This document shows, in pieces, positions 6,492-12,838 of a stretch of DNA of 12,838 nucleotides. Each line of letters starts with the position of its first letter. Position 1 is the stretch's first letter. Under the pieces are notes generated by a model, which was not told where the DNA came from, searched no databases, and saw nothing but the letters and a program-made list of their open reading frames with translations. The stretch comes from JAWLDB01 sp041686915 (GTDB taxonomy: Bacteria; Bacillota; UBA994; UBA5500). The position numbers and the translations under genes were made by a program. The stretch spans positions 1 through 12,838 of the forward strand of contig JAWLDB010000064.1 in NCBI GenBank assembly GCA_041686915.1. The letters are read 5' to 3'.

Positions 6492-8081
6492 ATGTTACGA
6501 TACGCTGTCACCATTTATCTGTTTACAGCAGTGGTTTTGACATCTTTCATCTCTACATACATGCTCTCGAAGGGGAAGGCCTTGTACACCAAGGCGTTTG
6601 CTGCCCTCAACTTCAGCATTTGCATCTATCTGCTCGGTTACATGCTGGAGCTGAACAGTACTACCTTGGAGCAGATGGCTCTGTGGAATCAGGTGCAGTA
6701 CCTTGGTTTGGCTTTCTTTCCGGCTCTCTGGTTGGGCGTAGTGCTGCTGTATACCAAGCAGCAGCCCTCCCTCGGCGGCACAGTACTGTTTGCCTGGTTT
6801 GCTATCCCGGTCCTCACCCTTATCTTGAGGGCAACCAATGACTATCATCATCTTTACTACCGGGCCATGGAGCTGAGGCTGATCTCTGGGTTTGAGATGC
6901 TCTATCTGGTCAAAGGCCCCTGGTATTACGTACAGAGTGCGTACATGCTATTTTCCGTCACCTTAAGCAGTTTGCTGCTCTATCGCGAGTACAGAAGGAG
7001 TCAGGATGTGGACCGCTCGCGGTATCTGTTCGTGCTGGCGGCCTCGGCGATGCCGCACCTCGGAGTAGTCCTAATTCTCTTCAACCTACTGTTGGCAGGG
7101 CTCGACTATGGAGCTCTGCTTCTACCGATCTCACTTTCTTTGACCACGCTTTCCATCCTGAGAGGGGACTTCCTGGAGGTGAAGAGCCTGGCTCGCGAGA
7201 ATATCTTTGAGACTAGTCCGGACGCTATGCTCCTGCTGGATAACGGAAACCGTGTGGTCGACTATAACCGGGCTGCCTTGGGTTTCTTCTCTTTCCAGAC
7301 GCTCGACCACGTGAAGGTGGAAGACCTCCTGAGCGATGTTCCAGCTCTAATCAGTGTCTTTCAGAACAAGACCCCTCAGGTCTTTGAACTGGGGCGGAAT
7401 GGGCAGCGGAGGTATTTTGAGATCAGTTCTCTGGTGATTCACAATCACTACGGGAGCGTTGTCGGAACGCTGAAGTCTCTAAGGGACATTACCGAAAAGA
7501 AAATCATGGAGGAGAGGCTGCGAATAGCTGCAACCATCGATGAGCTGAGTGGGCTAAACAACCGGCAGCATTTCATGGAGTTGGCAGAGCAGGAGTTTGA
7601 GCAGGCCAGGGGAAGCGGTACAGCCCTTTCTGCAATGATGATGGATATCGACCACTTTAAGTCGGTGAACGATACTTATGGACATGCCGCCGGCGATGCT
7701 GTTATCCGGGAGATCGGCAGGTTGATGCGGTCATCCTTTGATCAGGGATGCATTTTGGGCCGGCTTGGAGGAGAGGAGTTCGCAGTGATTATGCCCAACA
7801 CCTCTGCTGCGGACGCTGGAATGATAGCAGAGCAGTTGCGACAGGCTATGGCAGGAACTGAGGTCATCTCTGGCACTGCTACCATCAAGTTCAGTGTTAG
7901 CAGTGGCGTTACTGAGTTAGCTAGCCAGGTGGGAAGTTTAGATGAGCTGCTGAGGCATGCGGACCAGGCCTTATACGCGTCAAAGGGCAGGGGAAGAAAC
8001 CAGATTACCGTCATCAGACACGGGGATATGCACTCTGTCTCGCGGGATGAGGTTGCGGCTGCCACAGAGGACGTACAGTGA
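6492..8081 (+). CDS. Membrane diguanylate cyclase: 7TM sensor - PAS - GGDEF
   Basis: 529 residues from the ATG at 6492, with AGGAAGAGG 9 bases upstream; TTG starts at 6429 or 6447 would add 21 or 15 basic residues. About seven hydrophobic segments fill residues 5-225, resembling the 7TM sensor found at the N-terminus of some histidine kinases. A PAS domain follows (about 234-339), beginning ENIFETSPDAMLLLD, then a GGDEF domain (about 345-510) with DELSGLNNR, MDIDHFKSVND (384-394) and an intact GGEEF active site (426-430). It should make c-di-GMP from two GTP at the inner membrane face. The position where the RxxD inhibitory site normally begins, nine residues before GGEEF, holds D in the stretch SFDQGCILGRL, so product inhibition by that route is unlikely. 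It is divergent from kaiC and 64 bases before the channel-like gene, probably co-transcribed with it. The ligand is unknown. Confidence 0.9.
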   Translation: MLRYAVTIYLFTAVVLTSFISTYMLSKGKALYTKAFAALNFSICIYLLGYMLELNSTTLEQMALWNQVQYLGLAFFPALWLGVVLLYTKQQPSLGGTVLFAWFAIPVLTLILRATNDYHHLYYRAMELRLISGFEMLYLVKGPWYYVQSAYMLFSVTLSSLLLYREYRRSQDVDRSRYLFVLAASAMPHLGVVLILFNLLLAGLDYGALLLPISLSLTTLSILRGDFLEVKSLARENIFETSPDAMLLLDNGNRVVDYNRAALGFFSFQTLDHVKVEDLLSDVPALISVFQNKTPQVFELGRNGQRRYFEISSLVIHNHYGSVVGTLKSLRDITEKKIMEERLRIAATIDELSGLNNRQHFMELAEQEFEQARGSGTALSAMMMDIDHFKSVNDTYGHAAGDAVIREIGRLMRSSFDQGCILGRLGGEEFAVIMPNTSAADAGMIAEQLRQAMAGTEVISGTATIKFSVSSGVTELASQVGSLDELLRHADQALYASKGRGRNQITVIRHGDMHSVSRDEVAAATEDVQ

Positions 8082-8145
8082 TGTGATGCATTAGGGGTTC
8101 ACCTATTCGTTAACTAAGGGGGAAGCAATCCTGAGGATCAGACGC

Positions 8146-9429
8146 GTGACCAAAATCGTCCTGGCATTTGTTCTATCCTTGGCTATCCTGAGCCTAATCG
8201 CCAGCGGCTCGGTCTACCTGGTTCAGAAACATGTCTTAAAGACGGCGGCTGCACAAGAGTATAGTTTCTGGCAGTTCTCGCTATATATCCTGGGCTATGG
8301 CGACTCGCCTGCCGTAGATGCTGGCATGCAGTTGGTGCTAGGCATTGTTGGCATCATCATGATTTCGCTGTTGTCGGCATGCCTAACGATCGATCTGTTC
8401 AGACGCGCCAAAGACGTCTTGATCAGCAACAACCTGGTTATCTGGCAGAACTCAAACAAGGGTTACTGCGCTTCGATACTTCTAGGCAACAGGGGCCAAA
8501 CCATCTGCAACGTTTCTGTAGCAGCTCAGCTGTTTGACAGTACTGGAGAAACCTTGTCCATCGAGGATAATACTTTCTCTAAGCCCATTGTCATCTCCAA
8601 CCACATGTGGCGGGTAGACTTACCCGTAAAGATTGGCAGCTTCATGTATGAGTACTTTCATAACCAATATAAAGGCGACGGGCAGATGCAGCTGTATGTG
8701 TTAGGCTCGTTTATCGACGCCAGCACAGGGCAGGAGAGCATGATCTGCAAGGAATACAGGTTCAAGGACGTCGTGGCAGTCGACAGAGAACAGCCATTTG
8801 CTCTGGCGAGTAGCGCTTCAGGGAACGGGCAGGTGAACTCGCGCAGCCACAAGAATGCTAGATGGAAGCAGTTCAGACAGGTCGAAGAGAACGCGAGTGC
8901 CAGGGATAGTTTCCGCGAGTTCATCTGTTCAGGTGTCACGAGAATAGATATGCGGGCCGCCATCCCGATAGTTGGCGGGAACGGCGATGCTACAGCGATG
9001 TCCATTATGCATGAGGCACATAACGGTGGGGACGTGCAAAGCATGTCTGTAGCTGTGGATTTCAGTCAGCATGAGGGGTATGCCTCCAAGCCGGACTTCT
9101 GCATGGCCTTGGTTCAGTTTTTGCCCTGCCAGGATTGGGGCCCTTATCATGACAAGAACTACAGACTGGAGTTTGGTCTTTCCGCATCGTCTGGCATGGC
9201 CGCTGTCCAACTGGAAGTGAAGGATAAGACGAAGGCTAAGATACTTGACCGGTGCTTGGAACCGTCAGCTGAGGTGGTTAACTACTCCTACTCACTACGC
9301 GAAATGGGAGACAGGGAGAGGTGGAAGGACGTGCAGGAGCTATGCTTCTTGGTCTTTAACCGTCCTGAAGTACCGGAACAGGGTTCGTTTACCATTAAAG
9401 ATCTACGGCTGGTTGAGGGTACCCCATAA
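8146..9429 (+). CDS. Two-TM Kir-like channel protein with C-terminal jelly-roll domain
   Basis: 427 residues. TM1 about 4-27; a re-entrant segment SFWQFSLYILGYGD (40-53) like a potassium-channel pore helix and filter; TM2 about 61-85 followed by basic RRAK. Residues 92-210 resemble the cytoplasmic Ig-like domain of Kir/KirBac channels: ISNNLVIW.., LLGNRGQ..NVSVAAQLFD, a VISNHMWRVDLP stretch where Kir has its W..MH.ID motif, and YVLGSFIDASTGQ..KEYRFKDVV. A linker is followed by a beta-rich domain (about 255-424) ending GSFTIKDLRLVEG, typical of carbohydrate-binding/CIA30-like jelly rolls. The filter reads ILGYGD rather than TVGYGD, losing the conserved threonine, so selectivity is uncertain. 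The start is GTG at 8146 with GAGGA 8 bases before. It shares a likely transcript with the cyclase gene and ends at a strong terminator. The channel reading is inference from motif likeness; the jelly-roll call is weaker. Confidence 0.65.
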   Translation: MTKIVLAFVLSLAILSLIASGSVYLVQKHVLKTAAAQEYSFWQFSLYILGYGDSPAVDAGMQLVLGIVGIIMISLLSACLTIDLFRRAKDVLISNNLVIWQNSNKGYCASILLGNRGQTICNVSVAAQLFDSTGETLSIEDNTFSKPIVISNHMWRVDLPVKIGSFMYEYFHNQYKGDGQMQLYVLGSFIDASTGQESMICKEYRFKDVVAVDREQPFALASSASGNGQVNSRSHKNARWKQFRQVEENASARDSFREFICSGVTRIDMRAAIPIVGGNGDATAMSIMHEAHNGGDVQSMSVAVDFSQHEGYASKPDFCMALVQFLPCQDWGPYHDKNYRLEFGLSASSGMAAVQLEVKDKTKAKILDRCLEPSAEVVNYSYSLREMGDRERWKDVQELCFLVFNRPEVPEQGSFTIKDLRLVEGTP

Positions 9430-9477
9430 AAAAGTAACGGCACGACCTCCGCAATGAGGACCGTGCCGTTACTTTTT
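9429..9477 (+). terminator. Strong intrinsic terminator after the channel-like gene
   Basis: A 16-bp stem pairs AAAAAGTAACGGCACG (9429-9444) with CGTGCCGTTACTTTTT (9462-9477). An inner CCTC/GAGG helix (9446-9449, 9456-9459) follows after a small bulge, with a 6-base loop. The stem ends in five T. It begins on the last base of the stop codon, so it clearly ends the cyclase-channel transcript. Confidence 0.9.
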
Positions 9478-9575
9478 GTCTTGTTATCATTCAGCATATG
9501 AAGTATATTCGCAGCAACTATCATGGAGTGCAAGGGGCTTAACACAGCCTTAAGAAAAGGGATAGCCAACATAGT

Positions 9576-9604
9576 TAACGCCCTCCCATCACGGGAGGGC
9601 GTTA
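9576..9604 (-). terminator. Hairpin terminator of the DJ-1/PfpI gene
   Basis: Inverted repeat TAACGCCCTCCC (9576-9587) and GGGAGGGCGTTA (9593-9604), 12 bp with a 5-base loop, 20 bases after the stop of the minus-strand DJ-1 gene. There is no long T run on either side. The stem core is the same as in the hairpin at 894-924. Confidence 0.65.
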
Positions 9605-9624
9605 CTATTCTGGGTCAAAGTGCC

Positions 9625-10218
9625 CTATTCTATTGGGTAAACACAATCTGCATTCTTATAGAAGCGGTACTTCTCGAGTCGCTCTTCTTCACTCTCAAAA
9701 ACGCCCATTACCTTGGCAAGCTCAAACGCAAACTCAGTAACCGCGATGCCGTTAGCCATAATAACGTTGTCCCTGCGAGAGACATGGATGTTAGGTCCGC
9801 CCAGTTTGTTGGAGAGCAGTGCTTGGTATAGCCTTGAGCGCGTGGATGTATCGCCGAGTTCATCTGCCTCTCTGGTAATGCCATACTCCTCTACAAGATC
9901 GGCACCCCAGCAGATGCCAGCAACATACTTCTTACGCTGGTGCAAATCCAGTACGAACCCTTTCAGGCGCTCATTGGTGAAGAACTGCTTAATCTGCGGC
10001 CCACCACCTGGGATAATCAAGAGATCAACATCCTTGATTCTTAGCTGATCAAGCGTGGTATCTGGCACAACTTTTTGCTTCCCCGCACTCACATACACCC
10101 GGTTTTCCAAAGCAGTGGAGAAAATGTCGTTTTCCTTTAGCACTTCCAGAGCAAGTCCTATTTCATGCTGGCTGAACCCATCATGGTAGAAGACACAAAC
10201 ATTCTTTCTGCTGTTCAT
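9625..10218 (-). CDS. DJ-1/PfpI (class I glutamine amidotransferase-like) family protein
   Basis: 197 residues, typical for the family. It begins with a VCVFYHDGFSQHEIG strand-turn that carries the acid residue E19, has LLIIPGGGP (66-74), and a nucleophile elbow VAGICWGADLV with C103. DJ-1/PfpI members include protein and glyoxal deglycases, chaperones, proteases and isonitrile hydratases; the sequence alone does not say which. The elbow reads C-W-G rather than the more common C-A/S-G-P. The start is the ATG at 10218 with GGAGGTG 6 bases upstream. It is a single gene, convergent with the channel-like gene and divergent from the arsenic operon, with a hairpin just past its stop. A stress-response role is plausible but not shown here. 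Confidence 0.85.
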   Translation of the reverse strand: MNSRKNVCVFYHDGFSQHEIGLALEVLKENDIFSTALENRVYVSAGKQKVVPDTTLDQLRIKDVDLLIIPGGGPQIKQFFTNERLKGFVLDLHQRKKYVAGICWGADLVEEYGITREADELGDTSTRSRLYQALLSNKLGGPNIHVSRRDNVIMANGIAVTEFAFELAKVMGVFESEEERLEKYRFYKNADCVYPIE

Positions 10219-10427
10219 CTACAACACCTCCGTATCACTCACTAGTTTTGAGTTCGACGTATTACCATGCGAAGTCCTCCGTCCGGGACGCGCACTACCT
10301 TGTTTACTTCCACCACCTGGTGAAGAAGTATGGGGGCTACCTGCTTAGGCGTGGCGCTGGATCAATCAAGAAAGGCATGCCCAACTCTCCTTGCCATTAC
10401 ATTAGCAAAAGCTTAACAATATAGGGG
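10219..10427. other. Intergenic stretch with long open frames but no start
   Basis: This lies between the divergent DJ-1 and arsR genes. The 5' end holds the DJ-1 ribosome binding site. Both strands stay open across the middle: on the minus strand about 39 codons end at a TAG near 10242-10244, and on the plus strand about 60 codons end at a TAG near 10422. Neither frame has a plausible start with a ribosome binding site. They may be the remnant of a lost gene or chance. Confidence 0.3.
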
Positions 10428-10456
10428 TTGTATCTGCTTCATAAGTTATTGATAAT
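10428..10456 (+). promoter_or_regulatory. SigmaA-type promoter of the ars operon
   Basis: -35 TTGTAT (10428-10433), 17-base spacer, -10 GATAAT (10451-10456). This matches the consensus at 4 and 5 of 6 positions with ideal spacing, 35 bases before the arsR start. Confidence 0.75.
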
Positions 10457-10457
10457 A

Positions 10458-10471
10458 TAAGTGCACACTTA
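10458..10471 (+). promoter_or_regulatory. Candidate ArsR operator
   Basis: Inverted repeat TAAGTG-CA-CACTTA one base after the -10 box, covering the expected transcription start. ArsR-family repressors bind short dyads overlapping the promoter and leave when arsenite binds, so the position fits autoregulation. The link to this ArsR is inferred. Confidence 0.6.
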
Positions 10472-10491
10472 ACAAACGGGGAGGTGATCCA

Positions 10492-10860
10492 GTGAACGAC
10501 ACTTTGGAGGTGCTGAAGGCTCTTGCTCAATCTACCAGGCTACGCATTGTGCTGCTGCTCGCAGAAGCTGAGCTCTGCAGCTGTGAACTGGTAGAGATAT
10601 TGGAAATTAGTCAGCCTGCCATCTCACAGCACATGAACGTGCTCAGGCAGGCAGGCTTAATTGAAGAGCGCAAGACCGGCACGTGGGTCTATTACCGCCT
10701 GGCGCAAGCCAATCTGGAACAGACGCTGCAGTGGCTGGGCAAAGCCATACAGGAGCCTCGCACGTATGCCACCGCTCCGGCAGATGACTGGGCCAAGCTG
10801 GATAAGCTATTGGCAGAGCGTGCGCAGAACTGTGAGAGTGACGATCGACATATTCCCTAA
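10492..10860 (+). CDS. arsR: ArsR family arsenite-responsive repressor
   Basis: 122 residues, usual for ArsR/SmtB repressors. It has the family pattern: LKALAQSTRLRIVLLLAEAELCSCELVEIL, a helix-turn-helix ending in SQPAISQHMNVLRQAGLIEERKTG, and the beta wing WVYYRL. C29 and C31 form the CxC motif at the start of the DNA-binding helix that binds As(III)/Sb(III) in classical ArsR proteins. Metalloid binding should release DNA and induce the operon. The start is GTG at 10492, preceded by GGGGAGGTGATCC, a near-perfect ribosome binding site. It lies just downstream of a good promoter and a dyad, and 41 bases before acr3. Confidence 0.92.
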   Translation: MNDTLEVLKALAQSTRLRIVLLLAEAELCSCELVEILEISQPAISQHMNVLRQAGLIEERKTGTWVYYRLAQANLEQTLQWLGKAIQEPRTYATAPADDWAKLDKLLAERAQNCESDDRHIP

Positions 10861-10901
10861 AACTATAGGTTAAAGGCTAAGTACATTAAAGGGGTGCAAT
10901 C

Positions 10902-11978
10902 ATGAGTAAGCAAAAAGCAGTCGCCCAGCAGGGCGGCGGAATTGGGTTCTTTGAAAAATACCTGACAATCTGGGTAGCGCTATGTATCGTCATTGGAGTT
11001 GCGGTTGGGCAGTTTATCCCGGCTATTCCGGATACGCTATCCCGGTTTGAGTACGCCAACGTATCGATCCCGGTAGCAATCCTGATTTGGCTGATGATCT
11101 ATCCGATGATGCTGAAGATTGACTTCTCGAGCATCGTGCGGGCGGTGAAAATGCCAAAGGGTCTGATTGTCACCTGCGTCACCAACTGGGCAATCAAGCC
11201 GTTCACCATGTATGCCATCGCCGGTTTTTTCTTCTTCTTTGTGTTTGCTCCACTGATTCCAAATGAACTCGCCAAACAGTATCTTTACGGCGCGGTGTTG
11301 CTGGGTGCAGCCCCCTGTACTGCGATGGTGTTCGTCTGGAGCCATCTGACCAAGGGTGACCCCGGCTACACACTGGTGCAGGTCGCTGTCAATGACCTGA
11401 TCCTATTGGTGCTGTTTGCCCCGATTGTAGCGCTTCTGCTCGGCATCGGCGGTGTGCAGATTCCATGGGACACTCTCTTGCTCTCCGTTGTGCTGTTCGT
11501 AGTGGTACCGCTGACTGCTGGCTGGATCACGCGTACCAACGTGATCAAGGCGAAGGGCGAGGCCTACTTTAACGACGTCTTCCTGAAGAAGTTCAGCAAC
11601 ATCACTATAGCTGGCTTGCTGCTTACGCTGATAATCATCTTCTCGTTCCAGGGCGAGACCATTTTGCGCAATCCGTTGCACATATTGCTGATTGCCATAC
11701 CGCTGACGATCCAGACTTTCCTGATTTTCTTCATCGCTTATGGCTGGGCCAGGGCCTGGAAGCTGCCGCATAATGTCGCCGCTCCAGCTGGCATGATTGG
11801 GGCCAGTAACTTCTTTGAGCTTGCAGTAGCAGTGGCCATCGCGTTGTTCCAGCTTGACTCTGGTGCCACCCTGGCAACCGTCGTTGGCGTGTTGGTGGAA
11901 GTGCCCGTGATGCTGATGCTAGTGCACATCGCCAATCGTACCCGCCATTGGTTCCCTTCAGAAGCCACAGCGCGCTAA
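10902..11978 (+). CDS. acr3: Acr3-type arsenite efflux permease
   Basis: 358 residues, the normal length for bacterial Acr3, with about ten hydrophobic segments. Acr3 exports arsenite across the inner membrane using the proton-motive force. The diagnostic residues are present: C139 in GAAPCTAMVFVWS and E333 in VGVLVEVPVMLML, matching the cysteine and glutamate shown to be essential in other Acr3 proteins. MLKIDF and NWAIKPF near the N-terminus are also typical. The ATG start has AAAGGGG 7 bases upstream. It is the second gene of the operon after arsR, and the metallophosphoesterase gene starts 12 bases after its stop. Some annotations call this family ArsB, but it is unrelated to the E. coli ArsB fold family. 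Confidence 0.95.
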   Translation: MSKQKAVAQQGGGIGFFEKYLTIWVALCIVIGVAVGQFIPAIPDTLSRFEYANVSIPVAILIWLMIYPMMLKIDFSSIVRAVKMPKGLIVTCVTNWAIKPFTMYAIAGFFFFFVFAPLIPNELAKQYLYGAVLLGAAPCTAMVFVWSHLTKGDPGYTLVQVAVNDLILLVLFAPIVALLLGIGGVQIPWDTLLLSVVLFVVVPLTAGWITRTNVIKAKGEAYFNDVFLKKFSNITIAGLLLTLIIIFSFQGETILRNPLHILLIAIPLTIQTFLIFFIAYGWARAWKLPHNVAAPAGMIGASNFFELAVAVAIALFQLDSGATLATVVGVLVEVPVMLMLVHIANRTRHWFPSEATAR

Positions 11979-11990
11979 GGAGGAGTTTGA

Positions 11991-12707
11991 ATGAAGATAG
12001 CTGTTATCGGTGACATTCATGGCAATCTGCCGGCCTTGCAAGCGGTGCTTGCCGATCTGGAGAAACATCAGGTTGACCAGATTTACTGCTTGGGCGACCT
12101 GGTTGGTTACGGCCCCTGGCCAAATGAGGTAATTGAACTGCTGCGCGAGCGCGCCATCCCCTGCGTGCAAGGCAACTACGACGAAGGGGTAGGCGAGGAA
12201 CTGATGGCCTGCGGGTGCGACTTCGCTGATGAAGAGGCTGCCCGCGTGGGGGAGATTTCCCTTAACTGGAGTATCGATGCGACCAGTGAAGATAACAAGC
12301 AATGGTTGCGCGAGCTGCCGAAGTCAATGCAGGTCGAGCTGGCTGGCCGTAAGCTGTTACTGGTACATGGCAGTCCCCGCAAGAATAACGAGTATCTGAC
12401 CTTCAACTTCCCGTTTGATCAACTCGAGCAGTTCTTGCATGAGGCCGGGGCCGACATCCTGCTCTGCGGCCATACCCATCTGGCCTACCATCGCCAAATG
12501 GGAGATAGGCACGTCATCAATGCAGGTAGCGCCGGTAAACCAAAGCACGGCAACCCTAACGTTGTCTACCAGTTGATTGATCTAGGGGAACAAGTCGCCG
12601 TAACGACGGTGGAGGTGCCTTATGACTGGCAGACAACCGAGCGAGCTATCCTGGATGCCGGACTGCCGGAGAAGTTTGCGAACATCATTCGCACCGGCAA
12701 TGCTTAG
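11991..12707 (+). CDS. Calcineurin-like metallophosphoesterase of the ars operon
   Basis: 238 residues, soluble. All metal-binding motifs of the family are present in order: GDIHGN (D8, H10), GDLVGYGP (D36), GNYD (N62), HGSPR (H126), GHTH (H161, H163) and a terminal NAGSAGKP. It therefore has a complete two-metal active site able to cleave phosphoesters; the substrate is unknown. It resembles the YfcE/MJ0936-like phosphodiesterase group rather than protein phosphatases. The ATG has AAGGAGGAG just upstream and follows acr3 by 12 bases, so it is co-transcribed with arsR-acr3. I recall metallophosphatase genes in other arsenic clusters, which suggests a role in arsenic stress, but that role is inferred. 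A terminator follows 27 bases after the stop. Confidence 0.9.
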   Translation: MKIAVIGDIHGNLPALQAVLADLEKHQVDQIYCLGDLVGYGPWPNEVIELLRERAIPCVQGNYDEGVGEELMACGCDFADEEAARVGEISLNWSIDATSEDNKQWLRELPKSMQVELAGRKLLLVHGSPRKNNEYLTFNFPFDQLEQFLHEAGADILLCGHTHLAYHRQMGDRHVINAGSAGKPKHGNPNVVYQLIDLGEQVAVTTVEVPYDWQTTERAILDAGLPEKFANIIRTGNA

Positions 12708-12734
12708 ATAGGCGGTCTGAGCACTAGAGAGTAG

Positions 12735-12768
12735 CGGCACTTGCTGGGATAGCAGGTGCCGTTTCTTT
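12735..12768 (+). terminator. Intrinsic terminator of the ars operon
   Basis: An 11-bp stem, CGGCACTTGCT (12735-12745) with AGCAGGTGCCG (12751-12761), one G-U pair and a 5-base loop, followed by TTTCTTT. It ends the arsR-acr3-metallophosphoesterase transcript and probably forms the insertion target of the group II intron that follows. Confidence 0.88.
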
Positions 12769-12838
12769 GTGCGCCCGGCATGGGCGTCATCTACCAGGTG
12801 AGAGTCCTGAGCGGCGAAGGTAGCAGTAGCCGTAGCTT
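12769..12838 (+). mobile_element. Probable 5' end of a group II (class C) intron, cut by the window
   Basis: Directly after the terminator T tract the sequence turns to GTGCGCCCGGCATGGGCG, which has the GUGYG 5' boundary of group II introns and forms a small GCGCCC/GGGCGT hairpin. The following bases, with GGTGAGAGTCCTG and CGAAGGTAGCAGTAGCC, resemble domain I of bacterial group II introns as I remember them. Class C introns characteristically insert just past intrinsic terminator hairpins, which is exactly this position. The reverse transcriptase and 3' end would lie beyond the window, so completeness cannot be judged. Confidence 0.65.

Noticed and set aside
8131..8145. CTG start in frame upstream of the channel-like gene
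   Set aside because: CTG starts are rare, and the GTG at 8146 already has a well-spaced GAGGA.
9523..9831. A 102-residue plus-strand frame spanning the hairpin and the 3' part of the DJ-1 gene
   Set aside because: It runs antisense to a clear DJ-1 family gene, crosses a terminator hairpin and has no ribosome binding site.
1..12838. CRISPR arrays, tRNA or rRNA genes, transposases
   Set aside because: No regularly spaced repeats, cloverleaf-like stretches, rRNA-like sequence or transposase motifs were seen when reading both strands.

Overview
The window looks like chromosomal DNA of a low-to-medium GC Gram-positive bacterium, most likely a clostridial Firmicute. The grounds are strong AGGAGG-type ribosome binding sites before almost every gene, frequent GTG and TTG starts, U-tailed hairpin terminators, and what appears to be the 5' end of a group IIC-type intron just after a terminator. 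No rRNA, tRNA, CRISPR or transposase was seen. The taxon is an inference.

Layout. (1) 18-833 (+): a TIGR03915/DUF4130-type protein, the usual partner of a radical SAM DNA-repair-like protein that would lie just upstream. (2) 958-2088 (-): a Mur ligase resembling MurF but lacking the N-terminal substrate domain. (3) 2369-6277 (-): a tight four-gene operon, kaiC, kaiB-1, kaiB-2 and a PAS histidine kinase, ending in a hairpin terminator. (4) 6492-9429 (+), divergent from kaiC: a 7TM-PAS-GGDEF diguanylate cyclase, then a membrane protein that reads as a two-TM potassium-channel pore plus Kir-like cytoplasmic beta domain plus C-terminal jelly-roll domain, ending in a strong terminator. (5) 9625-10218 (-): a DJ-1/PfpI family protein. 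(6) 10428-12768 (+): an arsenite-responsive operon, with promoter and candidate operator, arsR, acr3 and a metallophosphoesterase, then a terminator. (7) 12769-12838: probable 5' end of a group II intron cut by the window edge.

The most interesting part is 2369-9429. KaiC and KaiB are the core of the cyanobacterial clock. Here they occur without KaiA in a Gram-positive-like context, with two different KaiB copies, a KaiC whose C-terminus is a long charged coiled coil, and a PAS kinase in place of the KaiB-domain kinase SasA. A divergently transcribed membrane diguanylate cyclase and an unusual Kir-like channel fusion sit next door. An inferred model is a KaiBC timer or energy/redox sensor feeding a phosphorelay, with c-di-GMP and ion flux as possible outputs. 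The sequence shows only the genes and their arrangement, not these links.

The arsenic operon is conventional in core (CxC ArsR, Cys/Glu-containing Acr3) with a metallophosphoesterase added. It contains no arsenate reductase, so as seen it handles arsenite export only.
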